A DNA stretch of 56,249 nt from Shewanella abyssi (lineage in GTDB: Bacteria; Pseudomonadota; Gammaproteobacteria; Enterobacterales; Shewanellaceae): positions 1-56,249 of the forward strand of contig NZ_JAKIKR010000032.1 of NCBI RefSeq assembly GCF_023284025.1. The letters run 5' to 3'. Numbering within the stretch: the stretch's first letter is position 1; the number at the start of each line of letters is the position of its first letter. The position numbers and the translations under genes are program-made. The notes under the pieces were generated by a model, which was not told the DNA's origin, searched no databases, and saw only the letters and a list, made by a program, of their open reading frames with translations. Positions 16,957 through 25,899 of the stretch are shown here, in pieces.

Positions 16957-19782
16957 ATGTCCATGTCGATAAACTATAAAGCTGTAATAAGTGATTTACG
17001 TACGCAACTGGGTGAAAAACCTGTGACGGATGAGTATGTTCGTCGCTTCGCTTGGTCAACCGATGCCAGTTACTTCAGAATTGTTCCTGAAGTCGTTGTT
17101 CATGCCGAAACCATGGAACAAGTTAAGCGTACTCTAGCCGTTGCCCGAGAGCATAATGCAGCGGTGACTTTTCGTGCGGCGGGCACCAGCCTAGCCGGTC
17201 AGGCCCTTGGTGAAGGGATTTTGCTTATTCTTGGCCATGATGGTTTCAGAAAGATTGAAGTCAGCGACGATGCTAAACAGATCACCCTTGGCTCCGCCGT
17301 CATAGGTGCCGATGCCAACGCAGCGTTAGCGCCGCATAACCGTAAAATTGGCCCAGATCCGGCGACGATTGCCTCGGCCATGGTAGGGGGTATTGTGGCT
17401 AACAATGCCTCGGGCATGTGCTGCGGCACCGCACAAAACAGTTATCAGACCATAGCGTCGGCCAAGTTACTGTTCGCCGATGGTACCGAGCTCGACACCG
17501 GCTGTAAAAAATCTAAGGTCGCATTCGCCAAGTCTCATGGCAAAATGCTTGAGGAGGTGCATGGACTGGCGCATAAGACGCGCCACAACATAGTGCTTGC
17601 CGACAAAATTCGTAAGAAGTTTTCCATAAAAAACACCACAGGTTACGGCATCAATGCCTTAGTCGATTTCAGCGATCCATTTGATATCATCAATCACCTG
17701 ATGGTCGGCATGGAAGGTACATTGGCTTTCATCAACGAAGTCACCTACCACACAGTCAATGAAGAAAAATTTAAAGCGTCTGCCTTAGCTGTTTACCACA
17801 ACATGGAAGATGCAGCCCGCTCAATTCCGTTAATTAACGGCGGCAGTGTTGCCGCGGCCGAACTACTCGACTGGCCATCCATCAAGGCCGTTACCGGCAA
17901 ACCCGGGATGCCTGAGTGGTTATCCGAGTTGCCACCGCTGTCAGCTATTCTGCTGATCGAATCCCGTGCCGATGATGCCGATACTTTAGATGCCTACACC
18001 AAGGATGTGATCGCTAAGCTCGAAGGATTTGATTTTCTACGTCCCATCAACTTTACCAGCGACGCTGCGGTATATGGCGAGTACTGGGCTATGCGTAAGG
18101 GCTTGTTCCCTATCGTTGCCGGTGAACGTCCCAAAGGCACGTCGGTAATTATCGAAGACGTGGCGTTCGAGCTTGAACACTTAGCCAGCGCCGCGAGTGA
18201 TATTACTACCCTAATGCACAAATTTGGTTATCCTGAAGGCTGCATCTATGGCCATGCATTGGCCGGTAACTTTCATTTTATCATCACGCCGACCTTCTCG
18301 ACTCAGACTGATATTGACAATTTCCATGCCTTTATGGATGAAATTGCCGACATGGTGATCAACAAGTATGACGGCTCGATGAAAGCCGAACATGGTACCG
18401 GTCGCGCGGTCGCACCTTATGTTGAGATGGAGTGGGGGCAGGACGCCTATACTCTGATGAAGAGCATCAAACAGCTATTCGATCCCCAGGGGATCCTGAA
18501 TCCCGGGGTCATCTTAAACGATGATCCCAAAATCCACGTCAAGAACATCAAACCTTGCCCGGTAGTCGATGACTTTATCGATAAATGTCTTGAGTGTGGT
18601 TTCTGTGAGAAGACCTGCCCGACATCGGCTCTGAACCTCACCCCTCGTCAGCGTATTGCGACCTTGCGTGAGATCGCTCGTCTGGAGCAAAGCGGTGATC
18701 AGCAGGCTGCCGATACCATGCGCGCCGCCGCTAAGTATGATGTTATCGATACTTGCGCCGCTTGTCAGATGTGCACCATAGCCTGCCCCGTGGATAATAA
18801 AATGGGCCAGCTGGTGCGTAAATTAAGAACCCCGTCCATCAGCAGTGGTCAACAAAAGTTCCTCGATTTCCAGGCTAATCACTTCGGCGTGGTAAACGGC
18901 GTGATCAGTACCGGTTTCGATATGTTGGGCGTCATCCACAAGATCACCGGCAACGGCATCACCGGTACTATGATGAAGGCCGGACGATTGCTCAGCAGTG
19001 AAGTTCCCTACTGGAATCCTTCCTTCCCTAAAGGCGGCAAACTCCCCAAGGTTTCGGCACCTAAGCCTGGACAGGAAACTGTGGTTTACTTCCCAGCCTG
19101 TGGTGGTCGCACCTTCGGTCCTACGCCGGTCGATACCGATAAGCGACCGCTGCCGGAAGTTGTGGTCACGTTACTGGAGCGAGCGGGTTATAACGTTATC
19201 ACTCCAGAGAAGACGCGCGATCTGTGCTGTGGCCAGATGTGGGAATCTAAGGGAGACTTTAAAAATGCCGATGCAAAGCGTCTCGAGTTGATTCAAGCTG
19301 TTTCAGCCATGACCCAAGGCGGAAAGTTGCCAGTTATCGTCGATGCGCTGTCATGTACTAAGCGAACTTTAGCGGGTGATGCGGCTTTAATTGAGAAAGT
19401 AGAGATAGTTGATCTGGTTGAGTTTATGCATGACAAATTGTTGCCTAAACTGACCATTAACAAGAAATCTCATGCCGCACTGCATCTTGGTTGTAGCGCT
19501 AAAACAATGAAGGTTGAAGCTAAAATGACCGCAATAGCGGATGCCTGTTGTAACCAGGTTATTCGTCCAGCGGGGATCGAATGCTGTGGTTATTCAGGTG
19601 AAAAAGGCCTCTATAAGCCTGAGATAAATGCCAGTGCTCTGCGTAATATTAAGAAGCTGATCCCAGTTGATGTGAATGAAGGGTATTACGCTAACCGTAT
19701 GTGTGAAGTCGGTCTGACTCAACATAGCGGCATCCCTTATCGTCACCTGGCCTATCTGCTCGAAGAGTGTACTCGTGGCTAA
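16957..19782 (+). CDS. FAD-binding, Fe-S D-lactate dehydrogenase (Dld-II type)
   Basis: This 941-residue three-part enzyme has an N-terminal FAD-binding domain at about 38-260 (FRAAGTSLAGQ, GPDPATIASAMVGG), an FAD-oxidase C domain at about 270-520 (YGHALAGNFHF, EHGTGRAVAPYVE) and an Fe-S part. The latter has two 4Fe-4S motifs (CLECGFCEKTCP near 543 and CAACQMCTIACP near 599) and CCG domains (CCGQ near 755, CCGYSGEKG near 874). This matches the quinone-linked D-lactate dehydrogenase Dld-II described in Shewanella, which oxidises D-lactate to pyruvate at the inner face of the membrane. A related 2-hydroxyacid such as glycolate is an alternative substrate. It follows lctP in one operon and ends at a terminator. 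Confidence 0.88.
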   Translation: MSMSINYKAVISDLRTQLGEKPVTDEYVRRFAWSTDASYFRIVPEVVVHAETMEQVKRTLAVAREHNAAVTFRAAGTSLAGQALGEGILLILGHDGFRKIEVSDDAKQITLGSAVIGADANAALAPHNRKIGPDPATIASAMVGGIVANNASGMCCGTAQNSYQTIASAKLLFADGTELDTGCKKSKVAFAKSHGKMLEEVHGLAHKTRHNIVLADKIRKKFSIKNTTGYGINALVDFSDPFDIINHLMVGMEGTLAFINEVTYHTVNEEKFKASALAVYHNMEDAARSIPLINGGSVAAAELLDWPSIKAVTGKPGMPEWLSELPPLSAILLIESRADDADTLDAYTKDVIAKLEGFDFLRPINFTSDAAVYGEYWAMRKGLFPIVAGERPKGTSVIIEDVAFELEHLASAASDITTLMHKFGYPEGCIYGHALAGNFHFIITPTFSTQTDIDNFHAFMDEIADMVINKYDGSMKAEHGTGRAVAPYVEMEWGQDAYTLMKSIKQLFDPQGILNPGVILNDDPKIHVKNIKPCPVVDDFIDKCLECGFCEKTCPTSALNLTPRQRIATLREIARLEQSGDQQAADTMRAAAKYDVIDTCAACQMCTIACPVDNKMGQLVRKLRTPSISSGQQKFLDFQANHFGVVNGVISTGFDMLGVIHKITGNGITGTMMKAGRLLSSEVPYWNPSFPKGGKLPKVSAPKPGQETVVYFPACGGRTFGPTPVDTDKRPLPEVVVTLLERAGYNVITPEKTRDLCCGQMWESKGDFKNADAKRLELIQAVSAMTQGGKLPVIVDALSCTKRTLAGDAALIEKVEIVDLVEFMHDKLLPKLTINKKSHAALHLGCSAKTMKVEAKMTAIADACCNQVIRPAGIECCGYSGEKGLYKPEINASALRNIKKLIPVDVNEGYYANRMCEVGLTQHSGIPYRHLAYLLEECTRG

Positions 19783-19806
19783 ACGCCACTAAACTGCCGT
19801 TATCAA

Positions 19807-19837
19807 TAAGGGGCTAATTTCAGCCCCTTATTTTATT
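19807..19837 (+). terminator. Terminator of the lctP-dehydrogenase operon
   Basis: TAAGGGGCT (19807-19815) pairs with AGCCCCTTA (19822-19830), followed by TTTTATTT. Confidence 0.9.
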
Positions 19838-19970
19838 TATACCCACTAGAGATAACACCTTGAGTGCCAACCACTAGACAAAGCCTGCGGAACTGATTGA
19901 GTTTGGCTGAACAGCTAAAGATAATTTTCAGATCTCGAAAATCATCTCAGCGACTCACCATAGTCACTCA

Positions 19971-22112
19971 CTAATAGTTGATACTGTATTCCAGTGCCAA
20001 GCGACGACCATAACCAGAGAATTGATTACGATACTGCTCCCAAACAACCTCTTTGTTCATTTGCGACACTAGCGGCTGATAATCTTCATTGAGTAAGTTA
20101 TCGATACCCAAGGTTAACCGGCCGTAATCAGTATCAAAGCTAGTCACTAGATCCACTAAGGTATAACCATCATAAGGTGATTCGTAGTAACTATAACCCG
20201 CTTCACTTTCTGGACTGTTTTTGTCTCTGTCACCAACGTAGTTGGCTTGTAGGTGCAGTGACGCTATCTCATTAAAGCGATAATCACCATACAATGTCGC
20301 TTTAATCGGCGTGATACGCGTGCCATTCATCCAGTAATCAACACCGGTTTCGCCGTTAGTACGTTGGCCTTCCGACTGCGAAACACTAGTGCCTACTTTG
20401 ATTGCATCATTGATTTGATAATCCAATGTTGCTTCAAAGCCCCATATTTCTTCATCTGCAACGATGACCGCTGCCACTCGTTTGACTAGCTCGGCGTCAA
20501 CGTTGTAGTCGTAGGCATAACCGTCTGTAATGTCAGAATAGAAGAAAGATAAGCTGGCTTGTAAGCTTTCACCGCCATAACGCAGACCTGTTTCATAGTA
20601 ATTGGTCTGAGTGGCCGGAATATCAACTGCAAATTCGCTAACACTATCCACTGGCATGTCTCTGAGCATACGCATATCGGCATGAGAATATCCCTGCGAG
20701 AAACTCGCAAATAGATCTGTGTTATCAGCAACTCGGTATACTAAACCTAGATTAACCAGTGGTTTATCATACTTTAAGGTATCGCCTTGTTTGTCTGACA
20801 ACACGCCTCTTTTATAACGTTGGTAATCTGGTACTTCTATTTCAAAATTTTCATATCGCAAACCAATTTGTAGCGTCAAGTCATCAGTAATTTGATTCCA
20901 GTACTGCGCAAAAGGGCTTAACTTGGTTTCAGTTAAATCACACACCGAGCAGATATACTGCGACTGTGTTTGCAGGTTACCGTCAACATCCTGTCCCACA
21001 TTTACATCGCGAACTCTACCTTGCTCAGTATTATCTCGACCATATTCAAAGCCATAGGCCAGACGACTGCTGTTATTAATCGTCCACTGCATCGCCGCTT
21101 TAAAGCCACTGCGCTTTGATACAATCTCAGAATCTGACTCGTAACCTACGTTGACTTTACTGTAATAGGTAGACAGGCTTAACTGCTGGTTCAGTACATC
21201 GTCATTGTCGTAGGTCAGCTGAATGGTGCTTAGCTTGGTTTTAGGGTTAGCGCCGGTATATGGCGCGCTTTTGTCTATTTCAACTAAACCGTTTTCATCG
21301 TTAACAGTGCGCTTGTAGTGCAGCTTATTCTCAATGTTATAGTGATGTGCCAGCAATGCAAAACGGCCATCATCCATCTCCTGCTCTAATTTGAATAGCA
21401 CATCATATTCATCGGCATCGCCCATTCCACCTTGGCTATTGGGAGCTCCAGGTAGCTGGTTACCATCTGAATCATATAAATTGCCACGATCTTTACCCGA
21501 CAAGTTCAGCAAGTAACCGAGGTCAAAGTCAGTGGTACCGGAAAAGCTCTGTGACACACTGTAGCCAGCATCAGATAATTCATCTGCAAATGCTTCAACG
21601 CCCACTCGCGTCTGCATTTCAAAATTAACCGTAGGCTTCTTAGTGATAACATTGATGATGGCACCCGCTTCACCATTGCCATACATGGCGCTAGCGCCTT
21701 TAATCACTTCGATACTTTGAATGACATCAACTGAAATAGATTGTAGATCGCGTCCACCCGCACGCAGCGTCGTTGAAATCAACACACCGTCAATCATCAC
21801 TATCGCTTTACCACCACGAAAGTTTTGCCCAAACGTCGACATGGTTTCAGTACTCGGCGAAAAGCCAGGCACCAAATTAGAGATCATTTCAGACAGGTTA
21901 CGTGCAACCACACGTTGAAGATCGAGATCGGCCTCAGACACGATAAACACCGAATTGGGGGTATCACTTAACTTCTGTGCAAATGGAGAAGCCGAAACTA
22001 AAATGTGCTCTATAGCATCATCTTCCGCTGTCGATGGTGTATTTTCTTTTGCTTGAGCCGTTGTCATTGCCAAAGCACTCAATACTGCCAATCCTAAAAT
22101 ACTTAATTTCAC
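19971..22112 (-). CDS. TonB-dependent siderophore-type outer-membrane receptor
   Basis: This 713-residue protein uses a GTG at 22112 that gives a clean signal peptide (MKLSILGLAVLSALAMTTAQA) and has GGAAAG as ribosome-binding site. The ATG four codons upstream (22124) has no such site. A plug domain follows (VFIVSEADLD, FRGGKAIVMIDGVLI, SIEVIKGASAMYGNGEAGAIINVITKKP), then a 22-strand barrel with TonB-box-like C-terminal strands (SIDNLLNEDYQPL-type turn, GRRLALEYSINY). The layout recalls IutA/FepA-like ferric-siderophore receptors. A Fur-like box and hairpin at the start support iron control. The exact siderophore is unknown, and no synthesis genes are nearby. Confidence 0.85.
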   Translation of the reverse strand: MKLSILGLAVLSALAMTTAQAKENTPSTAEDDAIEHILVSASPFAQKLSDTPNSVFIVSEADLDLQRVVARNLSEMISNLVPGFSPSTETMSTFGQNFRGGKAIVMIDGVLISTTLRAGGRDLQSISVDVIQSIEVIKGASAMYGNGEAGAIINVITKKPTVNFEMQTRVGVEAFADELSDAGYSVSQSFSGTTDFDLGYLLNLSGKDRGNLYDSDGNQLPGAPNSQGGMGDADEYDVLFKLEQEMDDGRFALLAHHYNIENKLHYKRTVNDENGLVEIDKSAPYTGANPKTKLSTIQLTYDNDDVLNQQLSLSTYYSKVNVGYESDSEIVSKRSGFKAAMQWTINNSSRLAYGFEYGRDNTEQGRVRDVNVGQDVDGNLQTQSQYICSVCDLTETKLSPFAQYWNQITDDLTLQIGLRYENFEIEVPDYQRYKRGVLSDKQGDTLKYDKPLVNLGLVYRVADNTDLFASFSQGYSHADMRMLRDMPVDSVSEFAVDIPATQTNYYETGLRYGGESLQASLSFFYSDITDGYAYDYNVDAELVKRVAAVIVADEEIWGFEATLDYQINDAIKVGTSVSQSEGQRTNGETGVDYWMNGTRITPIKATLYGDYRFNEIASLHLQANYVGDRDKNSPESEAGYSYYESPYDGYTLVDLVTSFDTDYGRLTLGIDNLLNEDYQPLVSQMNKEVVWEQYRNQFSGYGRRLALEYSINY

Positions 22113-22117
22113 TTGTC

Positions 22118-22160
22118 TTTCCATATGTAAATGAGAACGACTATTATTTACATATGGAAA
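22118..22160 (-). promoter_or_regulatory. 15-bp perfect inverted repeat over the ribosome-binding site, enclosing a Fur-like box
   Basis: TTTCCATATGTAAAT at 22118-22132 is perfectly inverted at 22146-22160 with 13 bases between. In the minus-strand mRNA the downstream arm contains the GGAAAG ribosome-binding site of the TonB receptor, so the hairpin would hide it. The middle reads AATAATAGTCGTTCTCATTT on the minus strand, close to Fur boxes. It may act as DNA operator, RNA switch, or both, depending on where transcription starts. Confidence 0.6.
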
Positions 22161-22327
22161 AGGAAATCAATGCACTTACACAACATTTACAAACAAATTA
22201 CTTACAATTGATACAAGGATCACTCCCGCGTCCCTGTTAACGACCGCCACTGTATATAAGGACTGTGAACTTAGTTTTAGGGTCTTAGAAGTTTGCTATC
22301 ACATTGTTATTTGCCCGATATTGAAAT

Positions 22328-22438
22328 CTATAAAAACAGCATAAATAAAATGACAATTAGGCAGAATGCGGACAGTAGCTTCTCCAATTTGTTTTTGTGT
22401 CTTTTCATCGTTTTCCCTACACGCTTACGATTTTTCAT
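22328..22438 (-). CDS. Small basic membrane peptide, paralogue A (36 residues)
   Basis: The sequence has a very basic N-terminal half (MKNRKRVGKTMKRHKNKLEK) and a hydrophobic C-terminal helix (LLSAFCLIVILFMLFL). This suggests a single-pass membrane peptide with a positively charged cytoplasmic tail. An AGGGA motif lies about ten bases upstream of the ATG. It shares 19 of 33 aligned residues with the peptide at 22891-23004, including RKR, KLEK, LS, FCL and ML. Conservation of protein sequence between two separate short frames is the main evidence that both are translated. The family is not recognised. A toxin-like or signalling membrane peptide is possible. Confidence 0.6.
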   Translation of the reverse strand: MKNRKRVGKTMKRHKNKLEKLLSAFCLIVILFMLFL

Positions 22439-22890
22439 AAAATATCAATCCCTGATTATTTGTTAATGAAACTGCTTGTAATAGAAAGCTAAATAGAGCG
22501 ATATCAAGCAACTTACCATCATTTCCACTCATGAGCTGATTGGCACAATCTTAAGCTAGCCAGTTCCCATGACTTGATAATTGCAATAAGATATCGAAGT
22601 AACAGAAGATGTTCTATCTATAGGTAACACAATTCACACTGCCTATATAATTTATACCGCAAAATCAATATTAACAGCACTAACGACTGACTATCTGCAA
22701 GTTGATACAGTCTTAGAAAGTCATTTTTCACTTACTGTAGGGTAATCACTTATGTCAGCCAGAAATAGACCATTAGCTGGAGATAGGTTTTGAAAGTGGA
22801 CTAAAAAAATAGTCAAGTTAACTTGCGGTATAAACTCAATCAAAATTAACTCAGTAGACGTTCAGTTTTGTCCGAGTATTTTGATTCTGC

Positions 22891-23004
22891 TTACAGATTT
22901 AACATCACAACTATGACTGTAAGGCAAAACAAAGACAGCCCTTTCTCTAGTTTGTGTTTTTGTTTCTTTTTGTACCAAGGTGTTCTTTTACGGAAAAGTG
23001 ACAT
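22891..23004 (-). CDS. Small basic membrane peptide, paralogue B (37 residues)
   Basis: The sequence is MSLFRKRTPWYKKKQKHKLE followed by KGLSLFCLTVIVVMLNL: a basic head, then one hydrophobic helix. The ATG at 23004 has an AGAGG ribosome-binding site five bases upstream. An in-frame extension to 23127 exists, but it runs through a 7-bp tandem repeat, is not conserved in paralogue A, and I reject it. It is on the same strand as paralogue A, about 450 bases upstream of it. No partner gene is visible. Confidence 0.6.
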   Translation of the reverse strand: MSLFRKRTPWYKKKQKHKLEKGLSLFCLTVIVVMLNL

Positions 23005-23063
23005 ATAGCCTCTTAAGAAAGTGTACATAACGGCTTGCCTAGATAGGTAATCCGAGATGCAAA

Positions 23064-23091
23064 AATAAATAATAAATAATAAATAATAAAT
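23064..23091. repeat. 7-bp tandem repeat, AATAAAT x 4
   Basis: Four exact copies lie about 60 bases upstream of the paralogue B start, where its promoter would be expected. Copy-number change could alter promoter spacing. Confidence 0.9.
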
Positions 23092-23838
23092 TATCGGATC
23101 AGTGCAGATGTATTTAGTAATGATCAACGTGAAAAAATATTCGCTGGAAACAATCTAACTATTTTGGACTCTCTTTAACTCGTAGCAATTGTTATTAGCA
23201 CTCACCTACCCCATGGGCAAACAACAAATCAAAATTGGACTGCAATAGTAGCTACACACATGTGTACACACAAGCGCCAATTTGTTTTTTGTGATTGTAG
23301 ATGGAGGGGGACTGGACACAAACTAATCTCCACCTCAGCTAAGTGTTTATTTAACAAAAGATATTCTTGGCTCAGTCTTTAAGCAAAGGTGAAAGAAAAT
23401 ATTTGCAATACCTCCTCTATAGCCCTTACGCATGCAGAATAATGCCCCGCGGGAAATTTAACGTTAAATGACTGCGTTAATTGACTGATAACTAAGAGTG
23501 CTACAAGAGCTAAGTAACATGCCAAAAGCACTAAATGCATTTAAAATGAAAACCGGTGCCGGCATTGCCGTTTACTCAATCTAAACAGTGGAGGGCAAAA
23601 ATATCTCATACTTACGTTGGAAGCTCTGCGTCAGTAGCACTCGCTAGCCGCCCTTTAAAACCTTTGAGGAACCGCGCTCATTAGCAGAATAGGTCGATTA
23701 TGCAATATCAAGTAACACTTTCAGGCTCTCTACCGCTTGTCATCATGGGTAAGTTTCCGCCATTATTGCCAGCTAAAATTCTCAATGAATTATCGAAAAC
23801 AATACAAAAGCCTAAAACAACAATAATAGGACATATTG

Positions 23839-25485
23839 ATGCGCACTATACTTCCAATCTGTGCACTTGCTCTGCTCAGTGCTTGCAGCCAACATACAAC
23901 AGATGTAGTCACCCCAGAAAAAATCTCCTTTGACGAATCTCGTTTCCGCCAAGACATAAGAGTCCTCGCTTCAGATGAGTTTGAAGGGCGCGCACCAACA
24001 ACCAAAGGCGAACAGCTAACCTTGGACTACCTTAGCAAGGCATTTGCTGAAATGGGGCTAACCAAGCCCAATGGCAAAGATTACCTGCAAGCGGTACCGA
24101 TGGTGACTTATACCGCATCAGAACAGCAATCTATCCGTTTCGGTGATATGCAATTACAGCATCGTCAAGATGTGGTTGTAGGCAGTCGTCATGATATTAC
24201 TAAGGTTGATATTGCTAATGCACCACTAGTATTTGTTGGTTATGGGATCAACGCTCCCGAGTATCAATGGAACGATTACCAAGATGTTGACATGACGGGC
24301 AAAATTGCGGTTATTTTAGTCAACGACCCAGGATTTGCTCTACCAACATCAGGAAAATTCGACGGTAAAGCGATGACTTACTATGGTCGCTGGAGTTATA
24401 AGTTCGAAGAAGCCAGCCGTCAAGGCGCGTTAGGTGCCATTATCATTCATGATACCAAGCCAGCCTCTTATCCTTGGTCCGTTGTCGAAAGTAGCTGGAC
24501 TGGTGCACAGCAAGATCTCGTGCGCAGTAAAGAAGAGCAAGCGAAATGGATAGAAGTTGAAGGTTGGATGACCCTTGATGTCGCCAGCAAATTATTTGAA
24601 AAAGCAGGTCTTTCTCTAAACACAGTCTCGGATCGCGCCGCGAGTAGTGCTATCAACATAGCGCTTAACCAAACGGCCTCTATCGCGTTCGAGAATAAAA
24701 CCGAATATGCCAACAGCTATAATGTTGTTGCCACGTTACCAGGTAGCAGCCGTGCTGATGAGCAGATCCTATTTACCGCTCACTGGGACCACATAGGCTT
24801 AGACCCCAGCAAAGATGGCGATCAAATTTACAACGGCGCACTAGACAATGCTTCAGGTACGGCGGGTATATTAGAGATTGCCCGCCAATTCGCCAAGCAG
24901 GCAAAGAACGGCAATCCACTTGCCCGTTCAGTCACCTTTGTGGCGACGACAGGTGAAGAGCAAGGCTTACTCGGCTCGCGTTACTACGCCTCAAATCCGG
25001 TATATCCATTGGAAAAAACCGTTGCCGTCTTTAACTTAGATAGCACCAACATTTATGGTCGCACAACAGATTACACCATCGTAGGTAAAGGTAAATCTGA
25101 GTTGGAAAACTATTTAATTGCGGCTGTTGCAGGGCAAAACCGCACAGCAACCAGTGAAAAACACCCAGAGTCTGGCGGCTTCTTCCGCTCTGATCACTTC
25201 AGTTTCGCCAAACATGGGGTCCCAGCAGTATTCGCTGGCGGCGGCAGCCAACCGATTGATGAAGCCACAGCGCAATACAAAGTGATGATGAAGCTGAAGA
25301 TGAAAGGCTGTTATCACAACGTTTGTGACGAGTACCGAGAGGATTGGGACTTGAGTGGGGCGCTAGAAGATTTAGCCATCTACTACAATGCAGCAACAGC
25401 ATTGGGCAATAATAACGACTGGCCAGGCTATTTCAGCGGTACTGAGTTTCACTCACTTAGGCCCGCAAAAGCTGATAGCAAATAG
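23839..25485 (+). CDS. M28-family zinc peptidase, lipoprotein
   Basis: This 548-residue protein has a lipoprotein signal peptide with lipobox LLSAC (C16), so it is anchored in the envelope. A protease-associated (PA) insert spans about residues 110-260. The M28 catalytic part carries all expected zinc and catalytic motifs: TAHWDHIG, NGALDNASGTAG, TTGEEQGLLGS, FNLDSTN and RSDHFSFAKHGVP. It should be a di-zinc aminopeptidase acting on peptides in the periplasm or at the cell surface. The ATG at 23839 is preferred over the TTG just before it; AGGA lies upstream. It is a single-gene unit with its own terminator. Confidence 0.93.
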   Translation: MRTILPICALALLSACSQHTTDVVTPEKISFDESRFRQDIRVLASDEFEGRAPTTKGEQLTLDYLSKAFAEMGLTKPNGKDYLQAVPMVTYTASEQQSIRFGDMQLQHRQDVVVGSRHDITKVDIANAPLVFVGYGINAPEYQWNDYQDVDMTGKIAVILVNDPGFALPTSGKFDGKAMTYYGRWSYKFEEASRQGALGAIIIHDTKPASYPWSVVESSWTGAQQDLVRSKEEQAKWIEVEGWMTLDVASKLFEKAGLSLNTVSDRAASSAINIALNQTASIAFENKTEYANSYNVVATLPGSSRADEQILFTAHWDHIGLDPSKDGDQIYNGALDNASGTAGILEIARQFAKQAKNGNPLARSVTFVATTGEEQGLLGSRYYASNPVYPLEKTVAVFNLDSTNIYGRTTDYTIVGKGKSELENYLIAAVAGQNRTATSEKHPESGGFFRSDHFSFAKHGVPAVFAGGGSQPIDEATAQYKVMMKLKMKGCYHNVCDEYREDWDLSGALEDLAIYYNAATALGNNNDWPGYFSGTEFHSLRPAKADSK

Positions 25486-25509
25486 TCAGTAGCTGTCGAT
25501 ATAACGTAT

Positions 25510-25545
25510 AACGCTCGTAAGCTATCCGCTTGCGAGCGTTTTTTA
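25510..25545 (+). terminator. Terminator after the M28 peptidase gene
   Basis: AACGCTCGTAAGC (25510-25522) pairs with GCTTGCGAGCGTT (25528-25540) with one G-U pair, followed by TTTTT. Confidence 0.9.
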
Positions 25546-25899
25546 TGGATGACCTTAATCCAAAATGATTTTTCCGCTGCATTAATTAACCCCATCAGTT
25601 CATCATTTTGTGCCCAATATCACTAAATTAACCAAATTCCTCTCATTGTTGTCATTATCTGCAGTGCATTATCATATCTCCAGTAGAAGCCGCACTACCC
25701 GACATCAAAATAAGGATTACACACCATAACCAGCAACAAGATGAACATTACATAATTTAATAACTAAATTAATAGCGATTAACACAGTCAAAGCAGCGAT
25801 TCACAGATGAAACTCTATTTTTAGATTTGTGCTTATTCGTTTTCAATGGCAGAGTAATACTCAATTGAGATTAAGACTGACATTTTTTTGGAGTGACCT
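25546..25899. other. Upstream region of asnB
   Basis: This A/T-rich 354-base gap must hold the asnB promoter. No operator was recognised and no small gene is supported. Confidence 0.4.

Larger units (their letters stand above)
22161..23838. other. 1.7-kb gene-poor stretch with two small peptide genes
   Basis: The only supported genes are the paralogous small membrane peptides at 22328-22438 and 22891-23004. A 7-bp tandem repeat lies at 23064-23091. The rest is A/T-rich and without recognisable domains. A 77-codon frame at 23700-23933 overlaps the peptidase start and is not protein-like. Confidence 0.6.

Noticed and set aside
23005..23127. N-terminal extension of small peptide B
   Set aside because: It is translated from a 7-bp tandem repeat, is not conserved in paralogue A, and a better ribosome-binding site exists at the inner ATG.
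23277..23300. Possible third copy of the small peptide gene (matching CAATTTGTTTTTTGTG)
   Set aside because: Similarity is limited to an A/T-rich string and the reading frame is not preserved.
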